A stretch of DNA of 11,909 nt from Candidatus Atribacteria bacterium (lineage in GTDB: Bacteria > Atribacterota > Atribacteria > Atribacterales > Atribacteraceae): positions 1-11,909 of the forward strand of contig JAGPGC010000022.1 of assembly GCA_018056205.1 (NCBI GenBank), read 5' to 3'. Positions 5,985 to 11,821 of the stretch are shown here, piece by piece. Numbering within the stretch: the first letter of the stretch is position 1; each line of letters starts with the position of its first letter. The position numbers were made by a program, and so were the translations under genes. The notes under the pieces are model-generated. The model made no database searches. It was not told where the DNA came from and saw nothing but the letters and a program-made list of their open reading frames with translations.

Positions 5985-6836
5985 ATGAAAAAATGGGTTA
6001 TTGCTCCAGCAATCCTTGTTCCGATCTTGGTTGGCGTCATTCCTTTTGGATATGGGGTCTATCTTTCTTTTACCAACTGGCGGTTAGCTAATCCTGGTAT
6101 CAGTTTTATTGGACTGGAAAACTATTTTTTTCTTTTTAAAGACCAGAATTTTTGGAAAGCGGTTTTGATTTCCTTTGAATATGTTGGTCTGGCAATTTCA
6201 ATTGAGCTTGCTTTGGGGAGTTTGATTGCCACCTTACTTACTAAAAACCGTCGAGGTCAATGGTTTTTCCGCTCGATTATCATTATTCCTCTTACCGTTG
6301 CTCCGATTCTTTTAGCTTTGATGTGGAAACTGATGCTTTCTACCTCAGGCGGTGTAGTGAATTATTTCCTTGGTTTTATTGGAATTCAACCCATAGCTTG
6401 GTTAGCCAATCCAAAGATTGCACTAACTACTCTGGCCTTTATCGATGCCTATATTTATACCCCTTTCGTTGCTTTAATTTTATTTGCCGGACTGCAGAGT
6501 CTCCCCCGTGATCCCTATGAAGCTGCTCTGGTTGATGGGGCATCAGGTTTCGATAGTTTTCGCTACATTACTTGGCCGCTGATGAGACCGTTGGTTTTGG
6601 TTTCGGTCATGTTTCGGTTGGTGATTTCTTTTAAGATTTTTGATACTATCTATGCGACGACAAGTGGTGGCCCCGGAACATCAACGACAAACCTTCATCT
6701 CTGGGTATACCTAAACGCTTTCCGTTATGGAGATATGGCTTATGCTATGGCCGGAGCAGTAATTCTTTATCTTATTATTTATTTCTTAACCAATATTTTT
6801 GTTCGAATGTGGAAAAACGCCACATCGTATATTTAA
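5985..6836 (+). CDS. carbohydrate ABC transporter permease, MalF/UgpA type
   Basis: The product is 283 aa with about six membrane helices. It carries the features of short MalF-type permeases: an N-terminal helix followed by SFTNWRL (28-34) and FIGLENYFFLF (41-51), and the EAA loop at 179-202 (EAALVDGASGFDSFRYITWP). SGGPGTSTTNL, a typical MalF loop, lies near the C-terminal helices. The start has an excellent SD (AGGAGGA, 5973-5979) just after the stop of the MalG-type gene, so the two are co-translated and should form a heterodimeric channel. The ATPase subunit must be encoded elsewhere, as often happens when one MsmK-like ATPase serves several importers. No terminator follows; the gap to the binding protein is full of repeats. 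Confidence 0.93.
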   Translation: MKKWVIAPAILVPILVGVIPFGYGVYLSFTNWRLANPGISFIGLENYFFLFKDQNFWKAVLISFEYVGLAISIELALGSLIATLLTKNRRGQWFFRSIIIIPLTVAPILLALMWKLMLSTSGGVVNYFLGFIGIQPIAWLANPKIALTTLAFIDAYIYTPFVALILFAGLQSLPRDPYEAALVDGASGFDSFRYITWPLMRPLVLVSVMFRLVISFKIFDTIYATTSGGPGTSTTNLHLWVYLNAFRYGDMAYAMAGAVILYLIIYFLTNIFVRMWKNATSYI

Positions 6837-6865
6837 ATGATGTAGGATTCTTCTCTGGGAAAAGA

Positions 6866-6962
6866 TAGTGAAAGTGAGAGTGAGAGTCGATAAAAAATAG
6901 TCAAGAGTCGAGAGTCCAGGGTCAAGAGCCGACAAAAAAAGTCGAGAGTCGATAGTCAAGAG
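6866..6962 (+). repeat. imperfect GAGAGTC / GTCAAGAGTCGA tandem-like run
   Basis: Short degenerate units (GTGAGAGTC, GTCAAGAGTC, GAGAGTCCAGG, GTCAAGAGCC, GTCGAGAGTC, GATAGTCAAGAG) recur with two A-rich spacers (TAAAAAATA and ACAAAAAAA). The spacing is irregular. The purine-rich bias is entirely on one strand. Confidence 0.55.
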
Positions 6963-6976
6963 ACGGTAAACCGTAG

Positions 6977-6998
6977 GGGCGAACCTAAGTGTTCGCCC
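6977..6998. repeat. GGGCGAAC / GTTCGCCC hairpin
   Basis: GGGCGAAC (6977-6984) and GTTCGCCC (6991-6998) pair perfectly over 8 bp around CTAAGT. Similar GTAGGGGCGAAC...GTTCGCCC units occur as intergenic repeats in many bacteria, so this is probably a REP-like palindrome. Only T/A-mixed sequence follows, so it is a poor terminator. Confidence 0.6.
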
Positions 6999-7005
6999 AT
7001 CAAAA

Positions 7006-7091
7006 GCCGAGCGGGTGAAGGGGAGGATTGGCAAAATACGCCGAGCGGGAGAGCGGGAGAACGGGTGAGCGGGAGAAAGGGAGAGAAAGGG
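7006..7091 (+). repeat. GAGCGGGAGA-type short tandem run
   Basis: GCCGAGCGGG opens two blocks (7006 and 7040). The second continues as GAGAGCGGGAGAACGGGTGAG and decays through GCGGGAGAAAGGGAGAG to about 7091. The period is close to 8-10 bp, with all purines on the plus strand. Confidence 0.5.
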
Positions 7092-7186
7092 AATTAAAAA
7101 AGATGGGATTCTCACGCGGGAAAACACCGCTCAGAATGACGGAATAAAATATATCTACACGGTCGCAAGCGACAACCAATAAAGAC

Positions 7187-7279
7187 AGTGAATAGTGAAT
7201 GGTGAATAGTGAATGGTGAATAGTAAAAAAATAAAGGCATCCACCTGATCGCAAGCGACATTTCCCGAGAGGGAAATAA
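7187..7279 (+). repeat. second composite repeat upstream of the binding-protein gene
   Basis: GTGAATAGTGAATG units repeat without interruption (7187-7228, five GTGAATRG units with a 7-8 bp period), then GTAAAAAAATAAAGG, CATCCACCTG, a GATCGCAAGCGACA hairpin (7248-7260) and TTTCCC-GAGA-GGGAAA (7261-7276). The order of parts is the same as at 4979-5074. The last hairpin has changed sequence but kept its pairing, now with a GNRA tetraloop. Confidence 0.65.
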
Positions 7280-7311
7280 AAAAGAATAGTTGAATAGGTA
7301 TTAAATAGGAT

Positions 7312-7375
7312 GGAGGTGATAGCGAAACAATTAGTGTTTAGAAAACCAATTTTATTTAAAAATTTTAAAAAGTGA
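7312..7375 (+). other. orphan consensus SD and 13-codon mini-ORF in the binding-protein leader
   Basis: GGAGGTGAT (7312-7320) is nine bases of perfect anti-16S complementarity with no gene at normal distance. Further on, GTG at 7334 opens VFRKPILFKNFKK ending in TGA at 7373-7375, which overlaps the SD (GAGGTG, 7374-7379) of the binding-protein gene. Spacing from the orphan SD to the GTG is long, so this is a guess at a leader peptide or ribosome standby site. Confidence 0.2.
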
Positions 7376-7390
7376 GGTGTCGAGTTTATT

Positions 7391-8767
7391 ATGAAAAAGT
7401 CATATTTGTTTCTTGTTACTTTTACGGTTGTTTTGTTGATGGTTTTCGGAGTCGCTTTTGCTCAAGCTGGGAAGGCAGCCTTCGAAGGAACCAAGGTAGA
7501 TTGGAAGCAGTGTGAAGGTGAATCCATCAGTCTTCTGCTTTGCAATCACCCAATGCAGGCAACATTTGATGCTCTTATCGGTCAATTCGAAGAATTAACT
7601 GGTATTAAGGTAAATGTTCTAACTCTTCCTGAGCAGCAATTCTTTGAGAGACAGCAGGTGGTTTTAACTGGAAAATCACCAGAATTTGATATTGTTATGT
7701 CCTCACCAATGCTCAACTGGAAGTTCATCCCCGGTGGATTTTTGGAACCCCTCAACGCCTATCTTGAGGATCCAACCTTAACCGATGCGGAATTTTATGA
7801 TATCAACGACTTCTTCCCCATGACCATTAATGCTAGCAAGGTAGCCGGCAAGCTTTATGCTATTCCTTACCAGGTTGAAGCCTATACCCTTTATTACCGC
7901 TCTGACATTTTAGACAAATATGGAGTAACAGCACCAGAAACCCTTGATGAGCTGTATGAAGCTGCCAAGAAAGTCAAAGCCGGTTTTGATGCTGACGGTA
8001 TTACCGATATCCTTCCCTTCACCTCACGGGGCATTAAGGGAGCCGGAACAGCAAATTCTGCATACATGAGTTTGGTTGCCTCCTATGGTGGAAAAGATTT
8101 TGATAAGGAAGGCAATCCTGCCATGTATACCCCTGAAGTTGTTGCCATGTCCGATCTCTGGACTAAGCTTATTCGTGATTTTGGACCTAAAGACTGGTCG
8201 GCTCTTGACTGGTATGATGTGAAAGATGCTTTTATAGGTGGAAGAGCAGCTATGATTATCGATGCTGACCACTGGGGTGCTGAGCTTGATGACCCAGCTA
8301 TTGCCCAAAATATCATTGGAAAATGGAAAGCCACTCATGTTCCAAAAGGGCCAGCCGGAATTAAATCCAATATTTGGGCATGGTCAATTGCTATGAACGC
8401 CGCCTCGGAAAATAAAAAGCCAGCCTGGTTATTCATGGAATGGGCTTCCAGTAAGCCAGTTATGTTAGAAGCTTCATTGAAATACAACAACCAGACTCCA
8501 GTCCGGAATTCAGTATGGAATAACGAAGAAATTATTAAACGAACCTCGGAATGGGGTCAAGGAACCTGTCGTCCTCTGGTTACCAAAAACTTAGAAGAAT
8601 ACGCTGCCTTACAATGGACTCCGAACCCCAATACTTTTGCTCTGAGCGAAATGTGGCAGGAACAACTCCAGAGAATTTGGACTCAGGAAGTCTCAGCTGA
8701 TGATGCTATCAAAGAAGTAGCAAATCGTGCGTTGAGATTAAAACCACCTATGGATTGGATACAATAA
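7391..8767 (+). CDS. periplasmic/secreted carbohydrate-binding protein of an ABC importer (family 1)
   Basis: The product is 458 aa, typical for the SBP_bac_1 family. It starts with a classical signal peptide (MKKSYLFLV, hydrophobic core, VAFA-Q, cleavage after about residue 24) and has no lipobox Cys, so it is a soluble secreted protein, not a lipoprotein. Family features are FDIVMSS (99-105), GFLEPLNAYL (116-125), GKLYAIPYQVEAYTLYYRSD (153-172) and FIGGRAAMIIDADHW (281-295), in the positions used for closing the two lobes around the sugar. C41 and C51 could form a disulfide. GAGGTG (7374-7379) lies 11 nt upstream of the ATG, slightly far. The gene is last in the importer region and ends in a strong terminator. 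The sequence does not reveal the sugar. Confidence 0.95.
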   Translation: MKKSYLFLVTFTVVLLMVFGVAFAQAGKAAFEGTKVDWKQCEGESISLLLCNHPMQATFDALIGQFEELTGIKVNVLTLPEQQFFERQQVVLTGKSPEFDIVMSSPMLNWKFIPGGFLEPLNAYLEDPTLTDAEFYDINDFFPMTINASKVAGKLYAIPYQVEAYTLYYRSDILDKYGVTAPETLDELYEAAKKVKAGFDADGITDILPFTSRGIKGAGTANSAYMSLVASYGGKDFDKEGNPAMYTPEVVAMSDLWTKLIRDFGPKDWSALDWYDVKDAFIGGRAAMIIDADHWGAELDDPAIAQNIIGKWKATHVPKGPAGIKSNIWAWSIAMNAASENKKPAWLFMEWASSKPVMLEASLKYNNQTPVRNSVWNNEEIIKRTSEWGQGTCRPLVTKNLEEYAALQWTPNPNTFALSEMWQEQLQRIWTQEVSADDAIKEVANRALRLKPPMDWIQ

Positions 8768-8783
8768 TAAGTTGTTTTGAATA

Positions 8784-8818
8784 AAAAAAGAGCCCCATTC
8801 TTTTTGGGGCTCTTTTTT
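8784..8818. terminator. strong bidirectional intrinsic terminator
   Basis: GAGCCCC (8790-8796) and GGGGCTC (8806-8812) form a perfect GC-rich stem extended by A6/T6 on either side. T-runs follow on both strands. It lies 16 bp after the binding-protein stop and faces the convergent cupin gene, so it can end transcription from both sides. Confidence 0.93.
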
Positions 8819-8844
8819 AAGATTTTTAGTAAAAAATTGAAAGG

Positions 8845-8880
8845 CACCCACCCCTACACCCCTCCGCAGGAGGGGAATTG
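8845..8880 (+). repeat. short copy of the dispersed repeat
   Basis: CACCCACCCCTACA joins directly to CCCCTCCGCAGGAGGGGAAT without the GTCGCAAGCGAC hairpin. CCCCTCC-GCA-GGAGGGG is a perfect 7-bp stem. It resembles the copy at 2753-2779. Confidence 0.6.
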
Positions 8881-8886
8881 AAAACT

Positions 8887-8987
8887 GTGAGGGTGAAAGT
8901 GAAAGTGAGGATAAAAAATTAAATACACCCACACTGTCGCAAGCGGCATTCCTCTAAGGAAGGGGAATTAGTTAGATGGGGGTGGGG
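8887..8987 (+). repeat. composite repeat with a full-length terminal-inverted-repeat copy
   Basis: A GTGAGGGTGAAAGTGAAAG run and an A-rich spacer precede CACCCACA (8926-8933), TGTCGCAAGCGGCA, TTCCTCTAAGGAAGGGGAAT, TAGTTAGATGG and GGGTGGGG (8980-8987). It is the direct counterpart of the copy at 2648-2708, with shared internal order and the same TAGTTAGATGG tail. Confidence 0.65.
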
Positions 8988-8995
8988 TGATAAAA

Positions 8996-9310
8996 TTATT
9001 TGGGCATTTTAATAACTAAAAATTTAAAAGGTTTTTCGGTGTTGTTGATAAGGCGGTGAGGAATATCTTTTGGACTTTCTACACAGGCACCGACCTCGAC
9101 CGGAGCAGTTTCTTCACCTATTTCTACCAATCCACTTCCTTCCAAAATGTAAAATGCGACATCGACCGGTGTGGAATGAGTCTTTACAGACTCTCCAGGA
9201 TGTAAAGTCATATGAATAATCTCAGCGCCGTTATAATTGTAAATTCGACGAGCATCGATATTGTGATTATTCACAAAGGGCTGAGTTTTTTCAATTTCAA
9301 TAATTTTCAT
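8996..9310 (-). CDS. small single-domain cupin protein
   Basis: The product is 104 aa, one cupin barrel. Motif 1 reads PGESVKTHSTPVDVAFYILEGSG in two overlapping parts (PGESVKTHST at 38-47 and DVAFYILEGSG at 50-60). Motif 2 is PKDIPHRLINN (80-90). Of the usual His-x-His...Glu...His metal set, H45 and H85 are kept, the second His is Thr47 and the Glu position is Val51 beside Asp50, so metal binding may be altered or lost. The substrate is unknown. ATG at 9310 is chosen because GGAGGAG (complement of 9316-9322) sits 5 nt upstream; a longer frame back to 9346 lacks an SD. It lies 87 bp after hcp on the same strand, behind a hairpin, and may be expressed partly by read-through from hcp. Confidence 0.87.
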   Translation of the reverse strand: MKIIEIEKTQPFVNNHNIDARRIYNYNGAEIIHMTLHPGESVKTHSTPVDVAFYILEGSGLVEIGEETAPVEVGACVESPKDIPHRLINNTEKPFKFLVIKMPK

Positions 9311-9362
9311 GGAAACTCCTCCAAAAGAATATTTATAAGTTAACAATAAGATGGGGAAAATC

Positions 9363-9388
9363 CCAAGGAAGGGCTTACCCTTCCTTGG
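9363..9388 (-). terminator. hairpin after hcp
   Basis: CCAAGGAAGGG (9363-9373) and CCCTTCCTTGG (9378-9388) are perfectly complementary over 11 bp with a 4-nt loop, 9 bp after the hcp stop. On the minus strand it is followed by GATTTTCC, so the T-tract is only four bases. It may be a weak terminator or an mRNA 3'-end stabiliser between hcp and the cupin gene. Confidence 0.55.
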
Positions 9389-9397
9389 AATCAGTTA

Positions 9398-11041
9398 TTA
9401 TCCCAAAATGGCTTTGAGATCAGCTTCAGGAGTGGTAATGGTCATAAGGTTTAACTTTTCCTGAAGAATTTTTAAGGCTGCAGGTGTAACAAAAGCTGGT
9501 AGAGTAGGGCCAAGCCTCATATTTTTAATTCCTAAGTAAAGGAGTGAGAGCAAGATACAAACCGCTTTCTGCTCATACCAGGATAGGATAAAAGAAAGAG
9601 GCAAACCATTCACATCAGTGTTAAAAGCATTAGCAAGAGCAACAGCAATCTGAATAGCCGAATAGGCATCGTTACACTGTCCCACATCAAGCAAACGGGG
9701 TATGCCTCCAATATCACCGAACTCTAATTTGTTGAAACGATATTTTCCGCAAGCCAGGGTAAGGATAACGCAATCTTTTGGTACCATCTGAGCAAACTGG
9801 GTGTAGTAATTTCTCCCGGTCTTGGCGCCGTCGCAGCCACCAATGAGGAAGAAGTGACGTATGGCCCCTGATTTGACCGCATCGATTACCTGTTGAGCAG
9901 CCCCCATTACAGCATTATGACCAAAACCTACCATGATGGTTTTTTCTGGTTCATCATCTAAAAAGCCCGGAGCAGCTAAAGCGGCTTCAATAACTGGTGT
10001 AAAATTACGGTCAGAAATGTGAGTTACTCCTGGCCAAGCTACCAAGCCAGAAGTGAAGATCCTATTTTTATAACTTTCTTTCGGTTTTTGAATACAATTA
10101 GTAGTCATGAGAATGGCACCAGGGAATGCATCGAATTCTTTTTGTTGATCCTGCCAGGCTCCACCATAATTACCAATAAAGTGTGGGTATTTTTTGAGTT
10201 CTGGATACCCATGGGTGGGAAGCATTTCGCCATGAGTGTAAATGTTTATTCCCTTACCCTCGGTTTGTTTTAAAAGCTCAGCTAAGTCTTTTAAATCATG
10301 ACCGGAAACAACAATAGCTTTTCCTTTTTTAGTGGTTATAGGAACTGCGGTTGGTATTGGATGACCATAGCTACCAGTATTGGCTTTATCCAGAAGTTCC
10401 ATGATTCGAATATTGACTTCACCACATTTGAGGGCAGTCGCGAGTAACTCATTAATGGTAAATGACCCTTTGGTAAGAAAGTTGAGAGTTTCATGGAAAA
10501 AGGCATATACTTTATCATCTTCCTGACCAAGGATTTGAGCATGATCGGTATAGGCTGCCATTCCTTTGAGCCCATAAAGAATGAGGTGCATCAATCCGGC
10601 AATATCCTCACCATATTTCTTAATGTTGTTTTCAAGGGTTACCGCTTCACCCTGACGAACCAATTCGTTTAAGCTGTCAGCCGGTTTCCAGGTCGCTGGA
10701 CCACTTAATTCTTCTGGAGTTTTCCCTGATTGTTGGCAGGCATTGAGATAGAGTTGTTTAGTTTTTTCTTTAAGGTCATAGGCCTTAAAAAGTAAGGAAT
10801 TTAAACGTTCAGGATCAAAATCAACATTAGTAACTGTGGTAAAAAGGGCTTCTGTGACAAAGACATCAACCTCATGGTTTTTGGCACCAAGTTGACGAGC
10901 TCGATGGGCATATTGTCCGATCCCTAAGGTAGCATATACTAATAAATCTTGAAGAGCAGCAGTTTCTGGTCCTTTCCCACATACTCCAAAGGCGGTGCAA
11001 CCAGTACCTTTAGCGGTCTGTTCACATTGGTAACAAAACAT
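9398..11041 (-). CDS. hcp: hydroxylamine reductase / hybrid cluster protein, class I
   Basis: The product is 547 aa and full length. The N-terminal motif has Cys3, Cys6, Cys15 and Cys21 (MFCYQCEQTAKGTGC, then VCGKG), the CX2CX8CX5C spacing of class I proteins that carry a [4Fe-4S] cluster. All hybrid-cluster ligands are visible at the expected places: H248 (SGHDLKDL), E272 (HGEMLPTHGYPE), C316 (TTNCIQ), C403 (GGCDGAKTGRNYYT), C431 (ACGKYRFN), C456 (VGQCNDAYSAI), E490 and K492 (WYEQKA). The enzyme is cytoplasmic, reduces hydroxylamine in vitro, and is now regarded as a nitric oxide reductase and nitrosative-stress protein. GGAGG (complement of 11051-11055) lies 9 nt before the ATG. The Rrf2-type gene 120 bp upstream on the same strand is its probable regulator. 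Confidence 0.97.
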   Translation of the reverse strand: MFCYQCEQTAKGTGCTAFGVCGKGPETAALQDLLVYATLGIGQYAHRARQLGAKNHEVDVFVTEALFTTVTNVDFDPERLNSLLFKAYDLKEKTKQLYLNACQQSGKTPEELSGPATWKPADSLNELVRQGEAVTLENNIKKYGEDIAGLMHLILYGLKGMAAYTDHAQILGQEDDKVYAFFHETLNFLTKGSFTINELLATALKCGEVNIRIMELLDKANTGSYGHPIPTAVPITTKKGKAIVVSGHDLKDLAELLKQTEGKGINIYTHGEMLPTHGYPELKKYPHFIGNYGGAWQDQQKEFDAFPGAILMTTNCIQKPKESYKNRIFTSGLVAWPGVTHISDRNFTPVIEAALAAPGFLDDEPEKTIMVGFGHNAVMGAAQQVIDAVKSGAIRHFFLIGGCDGAKTGRNYYTQFAQMVPKDCVILTLACGKYRFNKLEFGDIGGIPRLLDVGQCNDAYSAIQIAVALANAFNTDVNGLPLSFILSWYEQKAVCILLSLLYLGIKNMRLGPTLPAFVTPAALKILQEKLNLMTITTPEADLKAILG

Positions 11042-11080
11042 ATGATAAAACCTCCTTTTTAGAAATTAAATTTTGAAAAA

Positions 11081-11115
11081 CCCACCCCTTATAACTAAGT
11101 GATACCCCTCCCGCT
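11081..11115 (+). repeat. partial dispersed repeat between rrf2 and hcp
   Basis: CCCACCCCTTATAACTAAG and TGATACCCCTCCCGC match the CACCCACCCC start of the family and a decayed hairpin part. It occupies the rrf2-hcp gap, where I see no clear promoter. Confidence 0.4.
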
Positions 11116-11161
11116 GTCTTTGCTCATCCTCCACAATTCATTTTATTAATTAATCCGGTAG

Positions 11162-11572
11162 TTAGGAGGTTTCAACCAAATCTTTTAAGGTTTTTGAGGC
11201 AAGATATTGCCGAAACTCATGCCTGATCTTGTCGATTAGTCCTCCAAAAATACATTTTTTAAAAGGACATTTCCCAGCTTTACCAAAGCAACTCCCCTCT
11301 TCTAACCGACCCTCGATGGCTTCGTATATATCTAGAAGGGTAATCGTGTTAATTGGACGTTTTAGGTAAAAACCACCATTGGGACCGCGAATTGAATCAA
11401 CTAGTTCGATCTTAGCAAGCCTTTGCATCACTTTTGATAAATGAGCTTCAGAAGATGTGGTTTTTTCTGCCATTTGTTTTATGGTTAATGGCTCACTTTC
11501 ATCCTGAGCTAAAAGAACCATACTATGCAGTGCCAATAAACTGGCTTCAGATAAATTGACTATTCCCTTCAA
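11162..11572 (-). CDS. Rrf2-family Fe-S transcriptional regulator (NsrR/IscR-like)
   Basis: The product is 136 aa. The winged helix-turn-helix covers about residues 8-72, with the recognition helix around SSEAHLSKVMQRLAKIELV (40-58) and the family wing RGPNGGFYLKRP (62-73). A dimerisation helix follows (LLDIYEAIEG, 79-88), then three cysteines, C95, C102 and C107 (CX6CX4C), in the place where IscR and NsrR hold their Fe-S cluster. The start is TTG at 11572, with GAGGTG (complement of 11579-11584) 6 nt upstream; no better start exists. Being immediately upstream of hcp, it probably senses nitric oxide or related stress, de-represses hcp and regulates itself. The Cys spacing is not identical to E. 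coli NsrR or IscR, so the exact subfamily is open. Confidence 0.94.
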   Translation of the reverse strand: MKGIVNLSEASLLALHSMVLLAQDESEPLTIKQMAEKTTSSEAHLSKVMQRLAKIELVDSIRGPNGGFYLKRPINTITLLDIYEAIEGRLEEGSCFGKAGKCPFKKCIFGGLIDKIRHEFRQYLASKTLKDLVETS

Positions 11573-11594
11573 CTATTTCACCTCTTTTAAATTA

Positions 11595-11628
11595 GTATAA
11601 AGATACCAAAATACCAAATATATGTCAA
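11595..11628 (-). promoter_or_regulatory. promoter of the rrf2-hcp unit with a possible operator
   Basis: On the minus strand TTGACA (11628-11623) is followed after 17 bp by TATCTT (11605-11600). The spacer contains an exact tandem TTTGGTAT TTTGGTAT (complement of 11603-11618), and GTATAAAGATAC (11595-11606) forms a GTAT/ATAC dyad over the -10. These are the natural candidates for binding by the Rrf2 protein itself. Confidence 0.7.
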
Positions 11629-11700
11629 GAGGAAAAAAAGAATAATTTTGTTTTTTAGGGATAAAAAAACAATTGATATGCTTATATTGAAGAAACAAAT

Positions 11701-11776
<76 letters not shown>

Positions 11777-11792
11777 ACCCTGTTGCAGTGAA

Positions 11793-11821
11793 AATATACA
11801 ATGAAAAAATAAGGTTGTCAA
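11793..11821 (-). promoter_or_regulatory. near-consensus sigma-70 promoter of tRNA-Lys
   Basis: TTGACA (complement of 11816-11821), a 17-bp spacer and TATATT (complement of 11793-11798) stand 16 bp before the mature tRNA 5' end, giving a leader of roughly 10 nt. The spacing and boxes are close to ideal for a stable-RNA promoter. Confidence 0.85.

Larger units (their letters stand above)
6837..7390. other. 554-bp intergenic region built almost entirely of repeats
   Basis: Between the MalF-type permease and the binding-protein gene lie, in order: a GAGAGTC-rich run (6866-6962), the dyad ACGGT/ACCGT (6963-6974), a GGGCGAAC hairpin (6977-6998), a GAGCGGGAGA-type run (7006-7091), a GCGG/CCGC hairpin with ATTCT/AGAAT arms (7108-7137), a lone GTCGCAAGCGAC (7162-7173), the composite repeat (7187-7279), and about 110 bp of A+T-rich leader with two SD-like sequences. 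Minus-strand open frames across it (7127-6786, 7254-7000) read through these repeats and are not genes. Confidence 0.7.

Noticed and set aside
7187..7228. Regular short repeats that could suggest a CRISPR array
   Set aside because: The units are 7-8 bp and contiguous, with no unique spacers and no cas genes.
6786..7254. Two overlapping minus-strand frames of 113 and 84 codons between the MalF-type permease and the binding protein
   Set aside because: They translate purine-rich tandem repeats into Ser/Pro/Leu/Arg-rich sequence, one overlaps the permease end, and neither has domain features.
9311..9346. Upstream start for the cupin gene at 9346
   Set aside because: The SD GGAGGAG lies inside that extension and serves ATG at 9310. 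The added residues do not look like part of a cupin.
10019..10575. Open frames on both strands inside hcp
   Set aside because: They are out-of-frame readings of a strongly conserved, full-length Hcp coding sequence.
11042..11161. Riboswitch or separate promoter ahead of hcp
   Set aside because: The gap is short, holds a repeat fragment and shows no paired -35/-10 boxes or recognisable aptamer.
11630..11700. Terminator between tRNA-Lys and rrf2
   Set aside because: Only weak AT dyads precede a T7 run near 11660, which is too little to call.
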